Of a DNA stretch of 22,215 bases, positions 6,023-13,708 are shown piece by piece; within the stretch, counting starts at the first letter, position 1; every line of letters begins with the position of its first letter. The DNA is from an uncultured Atopobiaceae bacterium (GTDB lineage Bacteria > Actinomycetota > Coriobacteriia > Coriobacteriales > Atopobiaceae), in assembly GCA_947626465.1 (NCBI GenBank), contig CANQSI010000007.1, forward strand, positions 1-22,215, given 5' to 3'. The translations under genes were made by a program, and so were the position numbers. The notes under the pieces are model-generated. The model saw only the letters and a list, made by a program, of their open reading frames with translations, searched no databases and was not told where the DNA came from.

Positions 6023-8398
6023 GTGAACATGCTGATGATGACGTTCACGCCCGGAGCCGACCCCGAGGTGGCGGCGAAACGCGAGATCTCCGGCATCCAA
6101 CACCGGCTCATCCTCTCGATCGTGTTCGCCGTGCCGCTCTGCTACCTCGGCTTTGGCGCGCAGTTCGGCTGGCCCCTCCCCGAGCCGCTCCAGCCTTGGA
6201 GAGGTGCGATCAGCCTCGGCCTCACGCAATTCCTCCTGCTCCTCCCCATCCTCGTGGCGAACCGTGCGATCTTCACGCACGGGCTTCGCTCGCTCATCCA
6301 CCCGCCCGCGAACATGGATGCCCTCGTGGCGCTCGGTGCGGGCTCTGCGACTGTCTACGGCGTGTGGTGCCTCTATGCGATGGGCGGCACGCTTGCCGGC
6401 TCGGATCCGAGCGCGGTGCGCATGTGGGCAAGCCAACTCTCGTTCGAGAGCGCCGGGATGATCCTCACCCTCATCTGCGTGGGCAAGCTCTTCGAGGCCA
6501 AGGCACGCGGCCGCACCACGAGCGCGCTCTCCAAGCTCTACAAGCTCCGCCCGGCGAAGGCCACGAAACTCGTCGACGGCAAGGAGGTCACCGTCGATGC
6601 GAACGTCGTGGCCGTGGGCGATGTGCTCGTGGTGAAGGCCGGCGAGGCGGTACCCGTCGACGGCGTGGTGGCAAAGGGCTCGGGCGAGGTGGACGAGAGT
6701 GCCATCACCGGCGAATCACTTCCCGTCGCGAAGGACGTGGGCGCCGAGGTGACGGGCGGAAGCGTGGTGGAAGACGGCTACTTCACCATGCGCGCCACGA
6801 GGGTGGGAAAGGACACCACGCTCTCCGGCATCATCCACCTCGTGGAAGAAGCGCAGATGTCCACCGCGCCGGCGCAGGCGCTCGCCGACCGCGTGAGCGC
6901 CATCTTCATCCCCTGCACCATCGCCGTCGCCCTCGTCGCGCTCGTCGTGTGGCTCTGCCTCGGCGCGGGCTGGGGCTTCTCGCTCACGCGCGCTATCTCG
7001 GTACTCATCATCACCTGCCCCTGCGCGCTCGGGCTTGCCACGCCCACCGCCATCATGGTGGCCACGGGCCAAGGCGCGAAGCAGGGAATCCTCATCAAAA
7101 GCGGGAGCGCCCTCGAGGGCGCGGGGAAGCTCGGCGTGGTGGCGCTCGACAAGACGGGCACCATCACCACGGGCGTGGCGGAGGTCTCGGGGGTGGCGGA
7201 GGCGCCCGGCGTGGAGAAGGACGAGCTTCTCGCCGTGGCCCTCGGGCTCGAGGCGAAGAGCGACCACCCGCTCGCGAAGGCCGTCGTGAACTACGGCAAG
7301 ACCGCTGCCTCGCATGTGGCACCTCTCGAAGTGGATGGCATCGCCATCGTCCCGGCCGGAGGCCTTGCCGCGAAGACCGCAGATGGCGTGGCGTGCCTCG
7401 CGGGCAACGCGCGCCTCATGGGCGACCACGATATCGACGTGTCGCCGCTCGAGGAGGCAGTCGCCTCATTTGCAAAGGACGCGAAGACGGTCGACTACTT
7501 CGCGAAAGACGGCCGTCTCCTCGGGGCGCTCGCGTTCTCCGACACCGTGCGCCCCACAAGCAAAGAGGCGATTCTCGAGCTCAAGGCCCTCGGCATGAAG
7601 ACCGTGATGATCACCGGCGACGCCAAGGCCACCGCCGATGCCGTCGCGCAAGAGGTGGGTGTGGACGAGGTGATCGCGGGGGTGCTGCCCGCCGGCAAGG
7701 AAGACGAGATCCGCACGCTCCAATGGGCGGGAAAGCCGCCCGCGAAGGATGCTCAGAAGAGCAGCCCGAAAAGCGATTCCTCGAGCTCAAAGCCTATGGA
7801 CATGAAGATGGACCTGGGCGACATGGGCTCGATGGGCAGCACGGACATGGATTCGATGTCCGGAATGGACATGGGCTCGATGGGCAGCATGGGGAGCATG
7901 CCCGGAATGGATATGGGCTCCAGCGGCTCGATGGGCTCGATGTCCGGCATGAGTATGCCCGGCATGGACATGAAGCCCGCACCCCTTCCCAAGGGCGACG
8001 GACACCCGGTGAAGGTGGCCATGGTAGGCGATGGCGTGAACGACGCCCCCGCGCTCGCCGCCGCCGACGTGGGCATAGCCGTGGGAGCAGGCACGCAGGT
8101 GGCCATCGCCTCCGCCGACGTCGTCATCATGTCGAGCGACCTCACCGACGTGGCGGCTACGGCCGACCTCTCACGCGCCACCATGCGAAACATCAAGCAG
8201 AACCTCGTGTGGGCGCTCGTCTACAACGTCATCGCGATCCCGCTCGCGGCAGGCGTGCTCGCCTGGGCGCATGTGAACGTCCCGCCCGAGGTCGCGGCGG
8301 CCGCCATGGCCATCTCCTCAGTGGGCGTCGTGCTGAACTCCCTCAAACTCAAGCGCTGGACGAAGCCGAAGCCAGCTCCAAAGGACGCGAAGCCTTAG
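6023..8398 (+). CDS. copA: Copper-exporting P1B-type ATPase without N-terminal metal-binding domain, Met-rich P-domain insert
   Basis: The 791-aa protein has the P-type ATPase set in order: ITGES at 228-232 (actuator), CPC at 332-334 (metal-site helix), DKTGT at 376-380 (phosphorylated Asp), HP at 415-416 (nucleotide domain) and GDGVNDAP at 669-676 (hinge). The last two helices carry YN and MxxSS, the P1B-1 pattern for Cu(I). Start is GTG at 6023, with GGAGGAGG 7 nt upstream. The frame opens earlier (5855), but that extension has no CxxC metal-binding domain. Residues of about 568-662 are an insert absent from standard CopA. It is Lys/Ser-rich at first, then has about 20 Met in roughly 60 residues (MDM, GSM and GMDM units). 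The stop overlaps the nitroreductase stop on the other strand. Confidence 0.93.
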   Translation: MNMLMMTFTPGADPEVAAKREISGIQHRLILSIVFAVPLCYLGFGAQFGWPLPEPLQPWRGAISLGLTQFLLLLPILVANRAIFTHGLRSLIHPPANMDALVALGAGSATVYGVWCLYAMGGTLAGSDPSAVRMWASQLSFESAGMILTLICVGKLFEAKARGRTTSALSKLYKLRPAKATKLVDGKEVTVDANVVAVGDVLVVKAGEAVPVDGVVAKGSGEVDESAITGESLPVAKDVGAEVTGGSVVEDGYFTMRATRVGKDTTLSGIIHLVEEAQMSTAPAQALADRVSAIFIPCTIAVALVALVVWLCLGAGWGFSLTRAISVLIITCPCALGLATPTAIMVATGQGAKQGILIKSGSALEGAGKLGVVALDKTGTITTGVAEVSGVAEAPGVEKDELLAVALGLEAKSDHPLAKAVVNYGKTAASHVAPLEVDGIAIVPAGGLAAKTADGVACLAGNARLMGDHDIDVSPLEEAVASFAKDAKTVDYFAKDGRLLGALAFSDTVRPTSKEAILELKALGMKTVMITGDAKATADAVAQEVGVDEVIAGVLPAGKEDEIRTLQWAGKPPAKDAQKSSPKSDSSSSKPMDMKMDLGDMGSMGSTDMDSMSGMDMGSMGSMGSMPGMDMGSSGSMGSMSGMSMPGMDMKPAPLPKGDGHPVKVAMVGDGVNDAPALAAADVGIAVGAGTQVAIASADVVIMSSDLTDVAATADLSRATMRNIKQNLVWALVYNVIAIPLAAGVLAWAHVNVPPEVAAAAMAISSVGVVLNSLKLKRWTKPKPAPKDAKP

Positions 8399-8922
8399 AC
8401 GTACATCACCGTGTCGTCGAGGGGCTTTCGGCTCTCGTGCATGGGAGAGGGCTCGTCGTGTTCCGCGGGCCAGCCGAGCGCGAGGAGCATCACGAGCTCG
8501 AAGTCGTCGCCGAGGTCGAGCGCCTCGCGCACCTTCCCGGTGTCGTAGCCGCGGATCCACAGCGAGCCAAGCCCCAGCTCAGCCGCCTCATACATCATCG
8601 ACGTTGCCACGATGGAGGCGTCTTGGGTGCCTGCGCAGTAGGTGCCGTCGTAGTAGGTGTCCATGGCGATGACGGACGCCTCGCTCGGCGCGTAGCCCAC
8701 GGCGAGCACGACAGGCGCGTTCCTCCCCATAGGCGTGGCCTCGGAAAGGCGCGCGAGCGCCTCCTCCGATTGCACGACCACCACGCGCTGCGGTTGGTTG
8801 TTCTTGGCCGTCGGCGCAAGGCGCCCTGCCTCGAGCACCTTGGCGAGCACGTCGTCGCCTACGGGTGTATCGGCGTATTTGCGGCAGGAATAGCGAGCGC
8901 GGGCAAGCTCCAAGAAGTCCAT
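8395..8922 (-). CDS. Nitroreductase family FMN-dependent oxidoreductase
   Basis: The 175-aa protein begins MDFLELARARYSCRKYADTP, the nitroreductase opening in which R-x-S-x-R-K/x-Y binds the FMN phosphate. It continues with VLEAGRLAPTAKNNQPQRVV and LGLGSLWIRGYD, standard family blocks. Family members use NAD(P)H and FMN to reduce nitro groups, quinones or flavins; the in vivo substrate is not predictable. The start ATG at 8922 has GAAAGG upstream, and longer frames are out-of-family. It is the last gene of the minus-strand run helicase, HAD, TIM barrel, nitroreductase, separated from the TIM barrel gene by about 128 nt, so it may have its own promoter. Its TAA (8395-8397) overlaps the copA TAG (8396-8398), which leaves no room for a dedicated intergenic terminator. 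Confidence 0.93.
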   Translation of the reverse strand: MDFLELARARYSCRKYADTPVGDDVLAKVLEAGRLAPTAKNNQPQRVVVVQSEEALARLSEATPMGRNAPVVLAVGYAPSEASVIAMDTYYDGTYCAGTQDASIVATSMMYEAAELGLGSLWIRGYDTGKVREALDLGDDFELVMLLALGWPAEHDEPSPMHESRKPLDDTVMYV

Positions 8923-9050
8923 GGGGTACCTTTCGTTAGAGTGGATTGAAGTACAAACCCAAGTGTAGGACGTCGGATACCTTTCGCCATGCGTAGGCCC
9001 CCGCAACGCCTCCATACGCGCGAGGGCCCACTGCTCACTTGCTTCGAAAG

Positions 9051-9878
9051 CTAAGCGAGCACGGAAGTGAGGGCCTTCATGGCCTCGCCGTAGGCGCCCA
9101 CGTCGTCGTGTGGGGTCTCGAGGATGAGGATCTTGTCCTGGAGTTTTCTTGCAATCTCGCAGAGCCCGGGAAGGCCGATCTTGCCCTCGCCGAGCGGGAG
9201 ATGGTGCGTGTGGTGCGTGCCGAGGTCGTAGCGAGGATCGGCGAGGTGCACGGCCTTCACGCGATCGAGCCCCACCTTCCGGTCGAGTTCGGTGAGCACG
9301 CCATCGAGATCTCCCACCACGTCGTAGCCGGCGCCCCAAAGCCCCACGACGTCGAGGCAGAGCCCCACGTGGTCGGCGAGCTTCACGCCGTCGAGGAGCG
9401 CCGCCATCTCCTCGAAGGTGACGCCGATCTCGTTTCCCGCCCCTGGCAGGTTCACGAGCAAGAACGTGGTGGTCTGGCTCTTCGTGAGCACCTCGTTCAG
9501 CGCGGCGCAGGTGTGCGCGATCGCCACGTCGCGATCCTCGTCGATCGCGCTCCCGGGATGGGCCGCGTAGAGCTGGCCCGGGAGCTGCTCCAAGCGCGCA
9601 AGGTCCTCGGAGAAGACGAGCTTCGCGAAGTCCTCCTTCGAAAGCTCGCCCGAGGCGGGATCTGCCGTGTAGGGCGCATAGGCCACGATGGGCCCCATGT
9701 CGTGCTGCGCCTGGTAGGCGGCGAATTTCTCGAGATCCGCCTCGTCCCACGTCCGTGCGCGGCCGCCGCGGGGATTGCGCGTGAAGAACTGGAAGGTGTT
9801 GGCGCCGAGGCCAGAGGATTCGTAGGCCATTCCCATGAAGCCGTTGCGGTCGGAGAGGTGGCAGCCGATGCGTGTCAT
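9051..9878 (-). CDS. Endonuclease IV-like (AP endonuclease family 2) TIM-barrel protein with degenerate metal site
   Basis: The 275-aa protein matches endonuclease IV (Nfo) in length and block order: MTRIGCHLSDRNG, FQFFTRNPR, AHPGSAIDED, GNEIGVTFEEMAALLDGV, LCLDVVGLWGAGYDV, VHLADPRYDLG, LPLGEGKIG and LILETPHDD. Endonuclease IV cuts at abasic sites with three zinc ions. Compared by eye with E. coli Nfo, H107, D176, H211, H226 and E254 correspond to retained ligands. The equivalents of His69, Glu145, His182 and Asp229 are Y67, V142, G179 and T224. Zn1 and Zn3 sites are therefore broken while the D-H-E core remains. It could be a one-metal enzyme, such as a sugar-phosphate isomerase-like relative, rather than a repair nuclease. 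Start ATG has GAAAGG upstream. It lies downstream of the HAD gene. Confidence 0.88.
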   Translation of the reverse strand: MTRIGCHLSDRNGFMGMAYESSGLGANTFQFFTRNPRGGRARTWDEADLEKFAAYQAQHDMGPIVAYAPYTADPASGELSKEDFAKLVFSEDLARLEQLPGQLYAAHPGSAIDEDRDVAIAHTCAALNEVLTKSQTTTFLLVNLPGAGNEIGVTFEEMAALLDGVKLADHVGLCLDVVGLWGAGYDVVGDLDGVLTELDRKVGLDRVKAVHLADPRYDLGTHHTHHLPLGEGKIGLPGLCEIARKLQDKILILETPHDDVGAYGEAMKALTSVLA

Positions 9879-10029
9879 AGCGAGCCTTTCTCGCGAAGCG
9901 TGCATTCGTACGTGGCGTATCTACCCAGCCTGGACGCCGCCACAGCACGCACATACGGCGAGCGCGCGGCGCGTGGACGCGCGCGGAGCGCGAGGAAAGC
10001 GGCAAGGCGCCGACTCTTTCATGTGATTG

Positions 10030-10866
10030 CTACTTCGTGAGACCGAGGTAGTCGAAGGCCTGTGCGAGCCCGTCCTCGTCCACGTCGCCGGTCACGTAGT
10101 CCGCCGCAGCCTTCGTCGCGTCGTCGGCGTTGCCCATCGCCACGGAATAGGCGCAGACCTCGAACATCGGGATGTCCACGATGGCGTCGCCGAAGGCGAT
10201 CGTGTCCTTCTGCGAGGCGCCGATGTAGTTCAGGAGCTTCTGCACGGAGAGGCCCTTGTCGATCTTCGGGAGCGCGAGGTCCCCGAAGAGCGCGGTGTTC
10301 TCGTAACCGCCCCACGTACCCACCTTGAGCTCGGGGAATGCCTCGACCGCGTCGAGGTAGTCCTGATAGCTCTCGAGGATGAAGCTGATCTTGTTCACCT
10401 CGTCGCGATAGAGATCGGCGCCGAAGATCATCTCCGGGAAGGCCTCGCGGATGCCGTAGCGTTCGTTGATGGGCTTGTCCTTGCGGCGCATGTACTCGCG
10501 GATCACCGCGCCGCCACGCTCCTCGAAGCGTTCGCTCGCGAAGAGCCCGTCGTTTGCCTCGAGGTAGAACTCGAGGCCGCGGGCGTGCAGCCAATCCACG
10601 CAGGCGCGCTCGTCCTCAGCGGAGAGCGACTGGTGGAAGATCTCCTTCTCGTGGTCCTCCACGTAGCCGCCATTGGCGCCGATGAGCCCGTCGAGGCCGA
10701 TCTCCCAAATCTCGGAGTAGATCTCGGCCCTCGAGCGCCCCGTGCAGAGGTAGACGCGGTGGCCGAGCGCACGGGCCGCGCGGATGGCCTCGCGCGCGCT
10801 CGCGGGAATCTTGTTCTCCGAGCCCGTGAGGGTGTTGTCCACGTCGACGAAGCACACCTTGCCCAT
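10030..10866 (-). CDS. Cof-like HAD superfamily hydrolase
   Basis: The 278-aa protein has HAD motif I as FVDVDNTL near residues 6-13, motif II in the YLCTGRSRAEIY block, a large C2-type cap (about 85-190) and motif IV as FGDAIVDIPMFE. This is the Cof/YidA-type architecture, cytoplasmic phosphatases acting on sugar phosphates or nucleotide-related substrates; the specific substrate is unknown. Two small oddities: the usual DxDGT is DVDNT, and the usual GDxxND has Val in place of Asn (GDAIVD). Both catalytic Asp of motif I and the two Asp of motif IV are kept, so it is probably active. Start ATG has GGAAAGG upstream. It begins only 24 nt after the helicase stop, so the two are likely cotranscribed. 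Confidence 0.92.
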   Translation of the reverse strand: MGKVCFVDVDNTLTGSENKIPASAREAIRAARALGHRVYLCTGRSRAEIYSEIWEIGLDGLIGANGGYVEDHEKEIFHQSLSAEDERACVDWLHARGLEFYLEANDGLFASERFEERGGAVIREYMRRKDKPINERYGIREAFPEMIFGADLYRDEVNKISFILESYQDYLDAVEAFPELKVGTWGGYENTALFGDLALPKIDKGLSVQKLLNYIGASQKDTIAFGDAIVDIPMFEVCAYSVAMGNADDATKAAADYVTGDVDEDGLAQAFDYLGLTK

Positions 10867-10890
10867 GGCAGTTCCTTTCCGCTCGCGCCC

Positions 10891-13488
10891 TTACGCGTCG
10901 CTGTCGTGCAGCAGGTCTTCGATGAAGCCCGCGGCGTAGGAGGAGAAGGCGACCTCCCCCGCCTCCTGCGTGGCGTCGAGGTCGATTGTCGCCCAAATCT
11001 GGAAGTCGCCATCGCCCGCCTCGTCCGTGAAGATCTGACGGGCGAGCCATTCGTGGCGCTCCTTCTCCGGCGCCTCATCGAGCGAGAAGTACTTCGCAGA
11101 GCGGGCGTCGCCGTCCGTGCGGATCTCCTCGTGCGCCTCGAAGTACGCATCGAGCAGCGCCTGCCACCTCGCCTGGCCGAAGCGGTACTCCCCGTCGAGG
11201 GCGCCCAGGGCTTCCGCGTCCTCGCGCGCCGCGGCGAGCACTCGCTCGAAGAGCGCGTTTCTCACTTGCACCTCGAGCCCGTGGCGATCGACGTACACGA
11301 CCGCGTCCTCGGCGGTGGGCGGCGCCGCCTCCTCCCCGCCCGAGGCTTCCCAGGCGTCCACGAGCGAGCTGTCCGTCGTGTGCACCACGTAACCGAGCCA
11401 GGCGATGACGTCGGCAAGGCGCTCATCCACATAGCTCTCGGGAATGGAGCGGGAAAGCAGGTGGTAGGCATCGGAGAGGTAGCGAAGGAGGATGCCCTCG
11501 GCGCGCGAGATGCCGAGCGCCCCCACGTAGGCCTTGAAGCCCGCGGAGGTTTCCACCATGGCGCGAAGGACGCTCTTTGGGCTCGGCGCGTAGTCGCGTG
11601 CCCACGGCACCCGCACGCAATAGGCCTCGAAAGCGCTTTGGATGAGCTCCTCGAGCGGCTTCGGCCAGCTCACCTCGGCCACGCGCTCCTTGCGCTCCTC
11701 CACGTCCACGCCCTCGGCGCGAAGCTCCGCCCAGACGGCGTCCCTCGCCTTGCGCTCCTGCGCGCGGAGGATCTGGCGCGGATCCTCGAGCACGCTCTCC
11801 GCGAGGGAGATGACGTCTGCCGCGTAGTCCGGGCCTTCGCGGTCGAGGAGGTCGAGCGCCGCCACAAAGAAGGGCGAGAGCGGCTGGTCGAGGGCGAAGT
11901 CCTCGGGAAGGTCGATCGTGAGCTCGTAGCGGGGGGCGCCGTCCTCGTCTTGGCTCTCCACCACCACGCCCGTGTCGATGAGCGTGAGGAGGATCTCGCG
12001 TGCGCGCGCGAGGTTCGCGGCCTTCGCCTCGTCGGAGATCTCCGCGCCTTCGACGAGCGAGGCGATCGAGCCCCAGGCATCGCCTCCGCGCGCGACGAGC
12101 GAGAGCACCATCGCATGCGAGACCTCGAAGTGCGCGCGAAGGGTCTCGGGCGCCTTCTCCACGAGGCCCTCGAAGGTCCTCTCGCTCCAGCCAACGAAGC
12201 CCTTCGGCGGCGCCTTCTTCTTGAGCTTGCGCGCCTTCTTCGGATCGCCCGCAGCGCGTTGGCGCTGGCGCTCGTTCTCGATCTCGTGCTCTGGCGCCTG
12301 CGCGATCACCACGCCCTCGGTGTCGAAGCCCGCGCGTCCCGCGCGTCCCGCGATCTGGTGGAACTCGCGCGCGGTGAGGCGGCGCACCCGCGTGCCGTCG
12401 AACTTCGTGAGCGCGGTGAGGAGCACGGTGTGGATGGGCACGTTGATGCCCACGCCGAGCGTGTCCGTGCCGCAGATCACCTCGAGGAGGCCCTGCTGCG
12501 CAAGCCGCTCCACGAGGAGGCGATAGCGCGGAAGCATCCCCGCGTGGTGCACGCCCACCCCTGCCGAGAGCAGGCGTTGGAGGGTCTTTCCGAAGGGCGT
12601 GGTGAAGCGCGTGCCCTTCATGGCCGCGCGCACCGCGTCGCGACGCTCCTTCTCGGCCACGCCGTAGCTCGCGAGGGCCTGCGCGCTCGCGAGGGCCGCA
12701 TCCTGCGAGAAATGCACGACGTAGAGCGGCCCCTCGCCGCGCTTGAGCGCGAGCTCGACGGCCGTCTCGAGCGGCTGGAGCGAGTAGTGGTACTCGAGCG
12801 GCACCGGTCGCGGCGCGTCGAGGATGCAATCGACCGCGCGCTCGCCCCGCTCCTCGAGGCGCTCCGCGATCGTGCTCACGTCGCCGAGCGTGGCGCTCAT
12901 GAGCAGGAACTGCGCGTGCGGCATCTCGATGAGCGGCACCTGCCACGCCCAGCCGCGTTCGGGGTCGCCGAAGTAGTGGAACTCGTCCATCACCACGCAG
13001 TCGACGCCGCAATCCTCGCCCTCGCGAAGCGCGAGGTTCGCGAGCACCTCGGCCGTGCAGCACACCATCGGCGCACCGGGGTTGATGGAGGCGTCGCCCG
13101 TGAGCATGCCCACGTTGTCGCGGCCGAACACATCGGTGAAGTCGAAGAACTTCTCGGAGACGAGCGCCTTGATGGGCGCCGTGTACCAGCAGGTGCGCCC
13201 CGTGGCGATGGCCTGGAACGCGAGCCCCAGGCCCACGAGGCTCTTGCCGCTTCCCGTGGGGGTGCCGAGAATCACCGAATCCCCGGCCGCGAGGTCCATG
13301 AGCGCGTCTTCTTGGTGCGCCCAAAGCTCGAAGCCACGGTCGAGCGTCCACTCGAGATACGTCTCGAACGCCTCGTCGGCTAAGAGCAGCTCGCCCTCCC
13401 CCGTCTCGGCCCACGGCAGCCTATAGCCGAGCGAGCCATACGCGAAGGCATCGCGCTCTTCCTGCGGGTTTTCCTGCGTCTCATCCAT
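10891..13488 (-). CDS. Ski2-like superfamily II DEAD/DEAH RNA helicase with DUF3516-type C-terminus
   Basis: The 865-aa protein carries, in order, a Q-like region, Walker A GTPTGSGKS (75-83), APIKALVSEK (Ia), DEFH (168-171), SAT (198-200), VGVHHAGMLP (311-320), ICGTDTLGVGINVP (motif V, about 338-351) and QIAGRAGRAGFD (motif VI, 378-389). This is the Ski2/Mtr4/HelY pattern. The roughly 450-residue C-terminal part is helical and acidic, as in bacterial DUF3516 helicases. It should unwind RNA or RNA-protein structures with ATP; the target is unknown. The ATG at 13488 is chosen because the helicase family begins near MDETQ, although it lacks a good Shine-Dalgarno. A TTG at 13521 is an alternative. 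It heads the HAD, TIM barrel, nitroreductase cluster, and a modular repeat lies just upstream. Confidence 0.93.
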   Translation of the reverse strand: MDETQENPQEERDAFAYGSLGYRLPWAETGEGELLLADEAFETYLEWTLDRGFELWAHQEDALMDLAAGDSVILGTPTGSGKSLVGLGLAFQAIATGRTCWYTAPIKALVSEKFFDFTDVFGRDNVGMLTGDASINPGAPMVCCTAEVLANLALREGEDCGVDCVVMDEFHYFGDPERGWAWQVPLIEMPHAQFLLMSATLGDVSTIAERLEERGERAVDCILDAPRPVPLEYHYSLQPLETAVELALKRGEGPLYVVHFSQDAALASAQALASYGVAEKERRDAVRAAMKGTRFTTPFGKTLQRLLSAGVGVHHAGMLPRYRLLVERLAQQGLLEVICGTDTLGVGINVPIHTVLLTALTKFDGTRVRRLTAREFHQIAGRAGRAGFDTEGVVIAQAPEHEIENERQRQRAAGDPKKARKLKKKAPPKGFVGWSERTFEGLVEKAPETLRAHFEVSHAMVLSLVARGGDAWGSIASLVEGAEISDEAKAANLARAREILLTLIDTGVVVESQDEDGAPRYELTIDLPEDFALDQPLSPFFVAALDLLDREGPDYAADVISLAESVLEDPRQILRAQERKARDAVWAELRAEGVDVEERKERVAEVSWPKPLEELIQSAFEAYCVRVPWARDYAPSPKSVLRAMVETSAGFKAYVGALGISRAEGILLRYLSDAYHLLSRSIPESYVDERLADVIAWLGYVVHTTDSSLVDAWEASGGEEAAPPTAEDAVVYVDRHGLEVQVRNALFERVLAAAREDAEALGALDGEYRFGQARWQALLDAYFEAHEEIRTDGDARSAKYFSLDEAPEKERHEWLARQIFTDEAGDGDFQIWATIDLDATQEAGEVAFSSYAAGFIEDLLHDSDA

Positions 13489-13543
13489 ACCGAAGAGAAT
13501 ACGCCACGCTCCCAACAACAATTACGGCGCGCAACGAACAGGC

Positions 13544-13690
13544 CAAGACAGTGGGGACGGAGCTTTCGTCTTGCGGCAAGCCGTCTACCAGCACCTTTAC
13601 CAAGACAAAAGGTCCGTCCCCACTGTCTTGCGACGTTTTCGCTGCTAGGGACGCTGCGCGCAAGACAGAAGGTCCGTCCCTACTGTCTTG
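13544..13690 (-). repeat. Modular REP/BIME-like element, copy 1 (A'-L2-A-L1-A read on plus)
   Basis: Five modules abut: A' reverse 13544-13573, L2 13574-13600, A 13601-13630, L1 13631-13660, A 13661-13690. A and A' are 30-nt units with CAAGACA/TGTCTTG-like ends and a GGGGACGGACC-type core; A' is an inverted, slightly diverged A. The element is inverted relative to the other two copies. It sits between the helicase start and the CorA stop. A and A' can pair into a long stem. Confidence 0.92.
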
Positions 13691-13708
13691 CGGGTGGCTG
13701 GCGGGGAC

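Noticed and set aside
5837..6436. Upstream extension of the six-helix membrane protein frame to 6436
   Set aside because: The extension would overlap copA, has a basic low-complexity composition, and a GTG with a good ribosome site exists at 5836.
6016..8949. 977-codon open frame overlapping copA
   Set aside because: Arg/His/Gly-rich shadow frame of copA with no recognisable domain.
8923..10005. Upstream extension of the nitroreductase frame to 10005
   Set aside because: It overlaps the endonuclease IV-like gene in another frame and the nitroreductase family starts at MDFLELA.
9879..10029. Intrinsic terminator between the HAD and TIM-barrel genes
   Set aside because: Short GC-rich hairpins such as CGGC/GCCG are present but have weak stems and no real T-run; too weak to call.
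10027..13383. Very long open frame on the plus strand (1118 codons)
   Set aside because: It lies antisense to the HAD and helicase genes, is rich in Arg/His/Glu/Val as expected of a GC-rich shadow frame, and has no domain or ribosome site.
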